From: Collinsella sp.
GTDB lineage: Bacteria; Actinomycetota; Coriobacteriia; Coriobacteriales; Coriobacteriaceae
NCBI GenBank assembly: GCA_022713905.1
Contig: JAIHTM010000199.1
Location: 1-5,017 of the forward strand
Direction of reading: 5' to 3'
Length of the DNA stretch: 5,017 bases
The first letter of the stretch is position 1. The number at the start of each line of letters is the position of its first letter. Below, in pieces: positions 1 to 4,145 of the stretch. Under the pieces are notes generated by a model. The model was not told the origin of the DNA and ran no database searches. It saw nothing but the letters and a program-made list of their open reading frames with translations. Made by a program: the position numbers and the translations under genes.

Positions 1-2
1 TC

Positions 3-209
3 TTTATGGCAACCGACTATGTGACCAGTCCCATCACGCCAAAGGGCCAGATTGTGTTCGGTATCCTGCTGGGTGTGCTCACAGGACTGTTCAGGATTTT
101 CGGCGGCTCCGCAGAGGGCGTGTCCTATGCAATTATCATCAGCAACATCCTTGTTCCGCTGATTGAGAAAGTAACCCTTCCCAAAGCATTTGGAAAGGAG
201 GGCAAGTAA
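3..209 (+). CDS. rnfD: Rnf electron transport complex subunit D, C-terminal fragment (5' end outside window)
   Basis: This is the last 69 codons of RnfD, an integral membrane subunit of the Rnf complex. Rnf couples electron transfer between ferredoxin and NAD+ to Na+ or H+ movement across the membrane. The visible part has the family signature around the ATDYVTSP segment, followed by two hydrophobic helices (about residues 15-35 and 41-54 of the visible part) with the FRIFGGSAEGVSYAI segment between them. The short basic tail ends in KAFGKEGK. The equivalent E. coli RsxD tail has the same order (TDPVT, GRLIFG, RSFGG, DGVAFA, NITVPLI). The frame is open to the window edge, so the Met at position 6 is internal and not the true start. 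The stop codon lies two bases before the rnfG start, as expected for a translationally linked rnfD-rnfG pair. The flavin-attachment threonine lies upstream of the window and cannot be checked. Confidence 0.9.
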   Translation, partial: FMATDYVTSPITPKGQIVFGILLGVLTGLFRIFGGSAEGVSYAIIISNILVPLIEKVTLPKAFGKEGK

Positions 210-211
210 TT

Positions 212-289
212 ATGAATAAAGCAGGATTTATGAAAGACGCGCTGATTCTTTTCGTCATCACACTGGTATCCGGCTGCCTGCTTGGCGGT
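212..289 (+). pseudogene. rnfG: RnfG, N-terminal stub truncated at a rearrangement junction
   Basis: Only the first 26 or so codons look like RnfG, the FMN-carrying subunit of the Rnf complex. The stub reads MNKAGFMKDALILFVITL and continues to a GCLLGG segment, which is the short cytoplasmic start and single membrane anchor typical of RnfG. A good ribosome-binding site (AAAGGAGGG at 194-202) precedes the ATG, which is two bases after the rnfD stop. After about position 289 the frame stays open to 478, but the residues are unrelated to RnfG because this stretch is the antisense of a P-type ATPase start on the minus strand. The whole periplasmic FMN-binding domain, with its flavinylated threonine, is missing. 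As it stands the gene cannot make a working subunit. It may be a true break or a contig misjoin. Confidence 0.75.
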
Positions 290-451
290 GAGGCCGTTTG
301 CCGTGGCGTCAAGCAGTACGAGAGCGTCATCGGCGCTATGGGTGGTGGCGAATATGGTGTTCTTGGACAGGCCGGTATGAGCGGCGGGGCGCGCCGTGCG
401 GCGGCGCTTGGAGATAGCTTCGAGTACCGTGGCGGTTTTGAGCATCAGCAT
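275..451 (-). pseudogene. P-type cation-transporting ATPase (probably MgtA-like), N-terminal fragment
   Basis: The minus strand begins MLMLKTATVLEA from an ATG at 451-449. A strong AAGGAGG ribosome-binding site at 463-457 lies 5 bases upstream. The readable fragment is about 59 residues: a basic stretch (KRRRTARPAAH), then HSADDALVLLDATANGLTAKQA. The latter matches the start of the cation-ATPase N-terminal domain, whose usual pattern is a short helix, then GL-x3-A, then R-x2-G-x-N. The basic head followed by this domain is what Mg2+-importing MgtA/MgtB ATPases have, so MgtA is the best guess, but a Ca2+- or other cation ATPase is not excluded. The reading degrades at about 272-289, where it runs into antisense rnfG; all membrane helices, the DKTG phosphorylation site and the ATP domain are absent. 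The upstream leader (452-761) is intact. Confidence 0.6.
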
Positions 452-500
452 AGGGTCCTCCTTGTTGAAGGGAGTTAGCGTACGTGTCGTATTGAGTTGC

Positions 501-526
501 AAAAAAACCTAGATGTCGCTCACGTC
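501..526 (-). terminator. Weak hairpin plus T7 run in the ATPase leader
   Basis: On the minus strand a five-pair stem with one G-T pair (526-522 with 516-512) is followed by TAGG and seven T residues (507-501), just upstream of the ATPase ribosome-binding site. This could be a weak intrinsic terminator used for attenuation in the leader. The stem is short and the T-run is four bases away from it, so the call is tentative. Confidence 0.25.
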
Positions 527-535
527 AAGCTCACG

Positions 536-572
536 AACCACCACAAAGGGGACAGGCACCTTTGTGGTGGTT
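536..572. repeat. REP-like perfect hairpin with 14-bp stem
   Basis: Bases 536-549 (AACCACCACAAAGG) pair perfectly with 559-572, leaving a 9-base loop, GGACAGGCA. The GGGGACAGGCACC core resembles REP-type intergenic palindromes that I recall from many genomes, where they can be associated with REP-associated tyrosine transposases; that link is an inference. On the plus strand the stem runs into TTTTG, so it could also act as a weak terminator. On the minus strand it lies in the ATPase leader between the small ORF and the ATPase start. There it could stall or terminate transcription, although no T-run follows it directly in that direction. Confidence 0.6.
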
Positions 573-593
573 TTGACGATCTGTTGTTGGTGG

Positions 594-665
594 TTATGCG
601 GATGCGGAGTCCTCGCGGCGTGCCGAGGGCGACATGCAGGTTTTTCGACTAGGACTGCCTTCCAT
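594..665 (-). CDS. Candidate 23-residue leader peptide upstream of the ATPase gene
   Basis: An ATG at 665-663 is preceded by AAGGAGGTG (678-670), a nine-base match to the anti-Shine-Dalgarno sequence, with 6 bases between GGAGG and the ATG. The ORF runs 23 codons to TAA at 596-594. The peptide begins MEGSPSRKTC and ends ARREDSASA. It is hydrophilic, Ser-, Pro- and Arg-rich, with an acidic pair near the end, and has no membrane segment. It sits between a candidate promoter (733-761) and the P-type ATPase start, about 140 bases upstream of that ATPase's ATG. In enterobacteria mgtA is controlled by the translated leader peptide MgtL, whose Pro- and acid-rich codons respond to Mg2+ and proline. 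This ORF has no clear sequence similarity to MgtL, so analogy of position is all I claim. It could also be a free small protein or a chance ORF. Confidence 0.45.
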   Translation of the reverse strand: MEGSPSRKTCMSPSARREDSASA

Positions 666-700
666 GGCACACCTCCTTAAGGCCGGGCGCAGCGCGCTTT

Positions 701-721
701 GGGTATCTCGTACCCCTTTTT
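701..721 (+). terminator. Short hairpin followed by a T5 run
   Basis: GGGTA (701-705) pairs with TACCC (711-715) around TCTCG, and CTTTTT follows (716-721). The stem is only five pairs, so as a plus-strand terminator it is weak. On the minus strand the same stem lies in the 5' untranslated region of the candidate leader ORF, a little upstream of its Shine-Dalgarno sequence. Confidence 0.25.
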
Positions 722-732
722 AATCCGCCCGT

Positions 733-761
733 ATTCTTGATGAGGGGGTTTGACATGTCAA
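733..761 (-). promoter_or_regulatory. Candidate promoter of the ATPase leader, with a palindromic -35 region
   Basis: On the minus strand a perfect TTGACA (761-756) is followed after 17 bases by AAGAAT (738-733), a 4 of 6 match to TATAAT. The predicted start of transcription is near 726, about 60 bases before the leader ORF. The -35 hexamer is half of the 12-bp palindrome TTGACATGTCAA (750-761). That palindrome is extended by a G run and CCCC (744-765, with one extra T on the left), so it could also be an operator. The plus strand also has TTGACA at 750-755, but no acceptable -10 sequence follows at 16-18 bases, so I do not assign a pyrE promoter to it. Confidence 0.4.
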
Positions 762-891
762 CCCCATTGTTCGGAAAACCATTCCCCCTGACAAAGCCTT
801 TACAGAATGCCGTGGCCCCAAAGCGCGCCCGCATCGACGCTTCGCCTGCGCTAAACTGGAAGGCACGTACGCGATTACGAGAGGAGCCCGC

Positions 892-1575
892 ATGGAGGCT
901 TACAAGCAAGAGTTCATCAAGTTTATGGTCGAGTCCGACGTCCTTAAGTTCGGCAGCTTTACGCTCAAGAGCGGCCGTCAGTCCCCGTTCTTTATGAACG
1001 CCGGCGCTTACGTGACGGGCTATCAGCTCAAGAAGCTGGGCGAGTATTACGCCCAGGCCATCCACGATAACTTTGGCGACGACTTTGATGTGCTGTTTGG
1101 ACCGGCCTACAAGGGTATTCCGCTGGCCGTCGTGACCGCCATTGCCTACCACGAGCTGTACGGCAAGGAGGTCAAGTACTGCTGCGACCGCAAGGAGGCT
1201 AAGGACCACGGTGCCGACAAGGGCAACCTGCTGGGCTACGAGCCCCAGGACGGCGACCGCGTGGTCATGGTCGAGGACGTCACCACCAGCGGCAAGTCCA
1301 TCGACGAGACCTATCCCAAGGTCAAGGCTGCTGCCGACGTCGAAATCAAGGGCCTGATCGTGTCCCTCAACCGCATGGAGGTCGGCAAGGGTGGCGTGAC
1401 CACCGCGCAGAAGGAGATCGAGGCCAAGTACGGTTTCCCCGTCGCGAGCATCGTCTCCATGGCCGAGGTTGTCGAGACCCTCTACAACCACGAGATCGAC
1501 GGCAAGGTTGTCATCGACGACGAGCTCAAGGCCGCCATCGACGCCTACTACGAGCAGTACGGAGTCCGGGAGTAG
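892..1575 (+). CDS. pyrE: Orotate phosphoribosyltransferase
   Basis: This 227-residue cytoplasmic enzyme joins orotate to PRPP to give orotidine 5'-monophosphate and pyrophosphate, the fifth step of de novo pyrimidine synthesis. It normally works as a dimer with a shared active site. The family motifs appear in order: FGSFTLKSGRQSPFF (residues 20-34, with the Lys near 26 that contacts the substrate), LFGPAYKGIPLA (68-79), the catalytic loop RKEAKDHG (100-107), and the PRPP-binding loop VVMVEDVTTSGKS (124-136). All key Lys, Arg, His and Asp residues of the family are present, so it should be active. The length is slightly above the 213 residues of E. coli PyrE. The ATG at 892 is set by GAGAGGAG at 879-886, five bases upstream. 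No other pyrimidine gene is adjacent, and the gene appears monocistronic, ending in a hairpin and a strong terminator. The -10-like TAAACT at 852-857 lacks a convincing -35. Confidence 0.98.
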   Translation: MEAYKQEFIKFMVESDVLKFGSFTLKSGRQSPFFMNAGAYVTGYQLKKLGEYYAQAIHDNFGDDFDVLFGPAYKGIPLAVVTAIAYHELYGKEVKYCCDRKEAKDHGADKGNLLGYEPQDGDRVVMVEDVTTSGKSIDETYPKVKAAADVEIKGLIVSLNRMEVGKGGVTTAQKEIEAKYGFPVASIVSMAEVVETLYNHEIDGKVVIDDELKAAIDAYYEQYGVRE

Positions 1576-1601
1576 TTACGCGGTTTTCCAAACCGCGTAA
1601 C
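1575..1601 (+). other. Perfect 12-bp hairpin overlapping the pyrE stop codon
   Basis: GTTACGCGGTTT (1575-1586) pairs with AAACCGCGTAAC (1590-1601) around a three-base loop. The first base of the stem is the G of the pyrE TAG. No T-run follows, so it is unlikely to terminate transcription on its own. It could protect the 3' end of the message or affect termination at the stop codon. Confidence 0.65.
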
Positions 1602-1643
1602 GGCTCGACGCTGCGCGCCGCCCAGAGCGACAATTTGTCATTC

Positions 1644-1685
1644 AAAAGGCGAGGCATGACCAGAAGGTCTATGCCTCGCCTTTTT
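1644..1685 (+). terminator. Strong intrinsic terminator after pyrE, probably bidirectional
   Basis: AAAAGGCGAGGCAT (1644-1657) pairs with ATGCCTCGCCTTTT (1671-1684). The stem continues inward with GACC/GGTC after one bulged T (1670) and ends in an AGAA loop. A run of five T (1681-1685) follows on the plus strand and four A precede it, so the minus strand also reads a stem followed by T. The GC-rich stem and T-run make this the clear end of the pyrE transcript. Confidence 0.95.
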
Positions 1686-1763
1686 CATGCCAACTTGTTC
1701 GCCCTGGACGTCGCTCGCTGTCCGTCCTCTACCTGCGACGTCGCCTTGCTCCGAATGCGGCAG

Positions 1764-1826
1764 TGATCCCCTGGGGACGGAGGAAAACGGATCATTCAGG
1801 ATGAGCGTCCAAAAATCCGGCTCGTT
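1764..1826. repeat. Intergenic repeat element, copy 1 of a modular family
   Basis: This lies in the 356-base gap between pyrE and the HTH-desulfoferrodoxin gene. A 31-base unit with TGATCC and GGATCA ends (1764-1794) and the following TTCA matches 4010-4044, identically over GAGGAAAACGGATCATTCA-like sequence and at 25 of 31 positions overall. A second module, GTCCAAAAATCC framed by GAGC and GCTCGT (1803-1825), matches 4121-4142. The middle module present at 2599-2667 and 4049-4117 is absent here. The open minus-strand frame across this element (1638-1874) has no ribosome-binding site and no recognisable domain. The rest of the gap, 1686-1763, holds only a spaced GACGTCGC/GCGACGTC inverted repeat. 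Confidence 0.65.
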
Positions 1827-1854
1827 CGATTGGCGCATGTCTACGCAGCGTAGG

Positions 1855-1900
1855 TTGTCGAGCCTGGCCTTCAAATGGATACTGACTGTCGAACCGGTTC
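1855..1900 (+). promoter_or_regulatory. Candidate promoter and operator of the HTH-desulfoferrodoxin gene
   Basis: TTGTCG (1855-1860) and GATACT (1878-1883) are separated by exactly 17 bases, and each matches four of six consensus positions. Transcription would start near 1890, at the edge of the perfect 10-bp palindrome GAACCGGTTC (1891-1900). A palindrome covering the start site is a typical place for a repressor to act, and the downstream protein has an HTH domain, so autoregulation is a reasonable inference. The in-frame ATG at 1875 lies inside the promoter spacer and has no ribosome-binding site, which argues for the ATG at 1932. Confidence 0.45.
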
Positions 1901-1931
1901 ACTCCATTTCTTCAATTTGATTGGACAGCTC

Positions 1932-2552
1932 ATGAACCAGACACGGCAAACCAATGCTTCCCATACTTTTTTGGCAGCGCATGCCATCAAGCGGCTGCGT
2001 GAAGAGCGCGGCCTCACTCAGCGCGCCCTGGCGGAAAGCCTTGGCGTGACCGATAAAGCCGTCAGCAAGTGGGAATCCGGCCGCGGCCTTCCCGACATTT
2101 CCCTCGTTGAGCCTTTGGCCCAGAGACTCGGCATAAGCGTGGCTGAGCTTTTGGCTGGTGACATTCGGGCCAACGCCAACCGTGCAGGCAATATGCTCAA
2201 AGGTGTCTTTTACGTTTGCCCTATCTGCGGAAACGTTGTGCACGCGCTCGGAGGAGGCAGCTTTAGCTGCTGTGGCTCCACGATGTTTTCCCAGGAGGCC
2301 GAAGAGCCGGACGCGGACCACGCCTTTTCCATCGAGCGCATCGAGGACGATTGGTACGTCACGCTCGATCATCCCATGACCAAGGATCACTACATTAGCT
2401 TTGTGGCATATGCGACTATGGGCGGCATCTGCTTTAAGAAGCTCTATCCAGAGCAATCGGTGCAGCCGCGATTCCATATTACCGGGCGCGGCAGGATATA
2501 TCTTTACTGCAACCAACACGGACTCTTTACGTCGCTGACGCCTCGCAAATAA
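1932..2552 (+). CDS. XRE-type helix-turn-helix protein fused to a desulfoferrodoxin (superoxide reductase-like) domain
   Basis: The 206-residue cytoplasmic protein has two parts. Residues 17-76 are an XRE/Cro helix-turn-helix (IKRLREERGLTQ, then LGVTDKAVSKWESGRGLPD), which should bind DNA. Residues 91-206 follow the layout of class I desulfoferrodoxin. First comes a desulforedoxin-like rubredoxin-type site with C96, C99, C113 and C114 (CPICGNVV, then SCCG). Then comes a superoxide reductase core with H130, H147 and H153 (HPMTKDHYI) and C193-N-Q-H196 (YCNQHGLF). These five residues match the His4-Cys ligands of the catalytic iron. The residue before H130, a lysine important for catalysis in characterised enzymes, is Asp here (DADH), and nearby spacings are two to three residues short. 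The protein may therefore sense superoxide, peroxide or iron more than detoxify it. The ATG at 1932 was chosen over the upstream in-frame ATG at 1875, which lies in the promoter. The ribosome-binding site (GGACAG) is weak. The gene stands alone and is convergent with fic. Confidence 0.92.
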   Translation: MNQTRQTNASHTFLAAHAIKRLREERGLTQRALAESLGVTDKAVSKWESGRGLPDISLVEPLAQRLGISVAELLAGDIRANANRAGNMLKGVFYVCPICGNVVHALGGGSFSCCGSTMFSQEAEEPDADHAFSIERIEDDWYVTLDHPMTKDHYISFVAYATMGGICFKKLYPEQSVQPRFHITGRGRIYLYCNQHGLFTSLTPRK

Positions 2553-2597
2553 CGGCTGTCTATCCGCCCTCCTCATGCGTTCCCAGGGGACCCAAAA

Positions 2598-2667
2598 TGA
2601 GCGTGGATAATCTCCCGGTTTTGGCCTGTGTGCGGGCTCAAAGTGGGAGATTATCCACGCTCGTTAT
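2598..2667. repeat. Palindromic repeat, copy 2, between convergent genes; left direct repeat flanking fic
   Basis: GAGCGTGGATAATCTCCC (2599-2616) pairs perfectly over 18 bp with 2645-2662, around a 28-base loop. The loop can fold partly further (TTTTGGCC against GGGCTCAAAG). Bases 2602-2667 match 4052-4117 in the same orientation with one difference (C at 2626, G at 4076). The element sits between the convergent ends of the HTH-desulfoferrodoxin gene and fic and could help stop transcription from both sides, although it has no T-run. A preceding CCCAGGGGA (2583-2591) resembles part of copy 1. Confidence 0.85.
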
Positions 2668-2687
2668 ATTTGGTTGGGCTGCGATGC

Positions 2688-3860
2688 CTATCTAATCGGC
2701 TCGGCGTCTTCCCTGAGAATCGAAAGATACTCTTCATATCCGTACCGTCGATATCTCTGCTTTGATTCGTCGAGCGGACGAAGGATGTTCAATTCTTCGA
2801 ATGATTTAACGAGCGAGCTCGCGGTGCTCCTGCCGATATCGAGTTGGGCAGCGATGAATGCGGTGTCGACGATGGGGTGCTCTTCAAGAATGCCCAACAG
2901 CCTTTGCCCGTTTGCAGCAGTCCTTCCGAGATTTTCGGTAATGGTTGCTGTGGAACGGTTATGGAGGTCAACAAGGTTTTTTAAAGACTCTACCGAGTCC
3001 TTCGCACTCTCAAGAAGACTGGCGCAGAAAAACTCTATCCATTCCTCGTAAGTGCCTCGCTCCCTTACGGACGTGAGTTGTCGGTAGTACTCGCTTCGAT
3101 TTTTCTTGAACTGGAACGATGGATAGAACAAGCAAGAATGAAGAACGCCATCATTGATGAGCATAAGTGTAATGAGAAGCCTGCCCAGGCGACCGTTTCC
3201 GTCTAGGAATGGATGGGCAGTTTCAAATTGGTAATGGACGAGCGCCGCCCGCACGATCGGATCCATTTCGACTTGAGGCTCATTGATAAATCGTTCGAGG
3301 TCCTGGAGCGTGTTGCTCAAATCTTCAATGTTTGGAGGGACGAACGATGCAGTTGCAATGGTGCAGCCTGAAGGGCCAATCCAGTTTTGTGAGGAGCGCA
3401 GCTCGCCTGGATTCTTTTCCGTTCCGCGCACTCCGTCCAGCAGGACCGCATGAACCTGCCTGAGAAGCCTCGTACACAAGGGCATCTTTTTGAGCAGTTC
3501 TACGCCGCGGTCGACAGCACGGACATAATTCACGACATCTGCGACATCTTTATGATGGAGTTGGGTTTGCGATGGACTAAGTAGGTCGTCAAACGTGCAC
3601 TGAGTTCCCTCAATTTGCGAAGAAAGGAGTGCTTCTTTGCGCACATACATTGTCAGATACATGTCGGCGTTGGGAACAAAGTAGAGCATGCCTTCAAGCT
3701 CTCCAAGCTTTCGTGAGCATGCGGAAAGCGTGCGATAGGTTTCCTCAGTGAGGTTTAGCTGCCTCAATGATTGCAAGGGCGTTGGCAAAAACGAATAGTA
3801 AGCTAATTTCCCCGATAGATTATTGCGGAGCGTTCCCTGGCCGTTCTCCTCGATTTGCAT
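2688..3860 (-). CDS. Fic-domain protein (predicted AMPylase) with C-terminal winged helix
   Basis: The 390-residue protein has the Fic family layout. An N-terminal helical region carries the inhibitory motif S-x3-E-G (residues 80-85, SSQIEG, with Glu84), marking it as class II, where the inhibitory helix is in the same chain. Then come GELRSSQNWIG (152-162) and the catalytic motif HPFLDGNGRLGR (216-227). The histidine should activate a target hydroxyl, and GNGR should bind the phosphates of ATP, so AMPylation of a protein target is the expected activity. A winged helix follows at about 315-375 (FIAAQLDIGRSTASSLVK). I place the start at 3860, where GGAGG precedes the ATG by five to six bases. 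The frame also contains ATGs at 3908 and 3872, but the one at 3908 overlaps a -10-like TATGAT and the operator palindrome. GC content is near half, below that of pyrE, suggesting transfer. The target and any partner are unknown. Confidence 0.95.
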   Translation of the reverse strand: MQIEENGQGTLRNNLSGKLAYYSFLPTPLQSLRQLNLTEETYRTLSACSRKLGELEGMLYFVPNADMYLTMYVRKEALLSSQIEGTQCTFDDLLSPSQTQLHHKDVADVVNYVRAVDRGVELLKKMPLCTRLLRQVHAVLLDGVRGTEKNPGELRSSQNWIGPSGCTIATASFVPPNIEDLSNTLQDLERFINEPQVEMDPIVRAALVHYQFETAHPFLDGNGRLGRLLITLMLINDGVLHSCLFYPSFQFKKNRSEYYRQLTSVRERGTYEEWIEFFCASLLESAKDSVESLKNLVDLHNRSTATITENLGRTAANGQRLLGILEEHPIVDTAFIAAQLDIGRSTASSLVKSFEELNILRPLDESKQRYRRYGYEEYLSILREDAEPIR

Positions 3861-3886
3861 CGCGCCCTCCATATCTTTAGTGCCGG

Positions 3887-3989
3887 AACTCGTTATTAGG
3901 CTAATCATATCAATTCTAATAACGAGTTTATGGCGAAAATAGTTATTAGAGTCGATTTGAATAATCTAATGACGAGAAGTCGTTATTGC
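3887..3989 (-). promoter_or_regulatory. Operator array and -10 region upstream of fic
   Basis: A perfect 13-bp inverted repeat, AACTCGTTATTAG (3887-3899) and CTAATAACGAGTT (3916-3928), surrounds a minus-strand -10-like TATGAT (3909-3904). Further upstream of fic are GTTATTAG (3942-3949), CTAATGAC (3966-3973) and GTTATTGC (3982-3989). This gives five boxes in alternating orientation, with starts 24, 26, 24 and 16 bases apart. The stretch is clearly more AT-rich than its surroundings. No good -35 hexamer is visible. Because the Fic protein ends in a winged helix, autoregulation through these boxes is a plausible inference. Confidence 0.6.
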
Positions 3990-4009
3990 TTTGGTGCAAG
4001 GTGGTCGAG

Positions 4010-4145
4010 TGGTCCCTCGGGCGCAGAGGAAAACGGATCATTCAACACGATCGTGGATAATCTCCCGGTTTTGGCGTGTGTGCGGGCTCAAAGTGGGAGA
4101 TTATCCACGCTCGTTATTCGAGTGTCCAAAAATCCACGCTCGTCG
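4010..4145. repeat. Composite intergenic repeat, copy 3; right direct repeat flanking fic
   Basis: Three modules lie in a row. Bases 4010-4044 match copy 1 at 1764-1798. Bases 4052-4117 match copy 2 at 2602-2667 with one mismatch. Bases 4121-4142 (GAGTGTCCAAAAATCC then ACGCTCGT) match copy 1 at 1803-1825. The central palindrome pairs CGTGGATAATCTCCC (4052-4066) with 4095-4109; the left arm has one change at 4051 relative to copy 2. The element follows the stop of the RpiR-type gene on the minus strand and could act as its 3' hairpin. The open plus-strand frame across it (3930-4190) has no domain or ribosome-binding site and is not called. Confidence 0.8.

Noticed and set aside
540..760. M-box type Mg2+ riboswitch in the ATPase leader
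   Set aside because: I could not find the conserved M-box helices or consensus blocks; only short unrelated hairpins and the mini-ORF are visible.
737..997. Plus-strand 86-codon frame running into pyrE
   Set aside because: It overlaps the pyrE start in another frame; the ATG lacks a ribosome-binding site and the product is not recognisable.
649..1491. Long minus-strand open frame of 280 codons
   Set aside because: It is antisense to pyrE, whose product is unmistakable; its leucine-, valine- and glycine-rich product has no recognisable domain, and it starts inside pyrE without a ribosome-binding site.
1638..1874. Minus-strand 78-codon frame between pyrE and the HTH gene
   Set aside because: It runs through the terminator hairpin and a dispersed repeat, has no ribosome-binding site, and is explained by the repeat's composition.
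1899..2576. Minus-strand open frame of 225 codons opposite the HTH-desulfoferrodoxin gene
   Set aside because: It is the complement of a gene with clear domains and metal-ligand motifs; its own product shows no family features.
3900..3915. Separate antitoxin gene for fic
   Set aside because: No small ORF with a ribosome-binding site lies next to fic, and the inhibitory motif is already within the Fic chain.
2598..4117. CRISPR array
   Set aside because: The repeats number only two or three, are far apart and enclose a gene; there are no regular spacers or cas genes.
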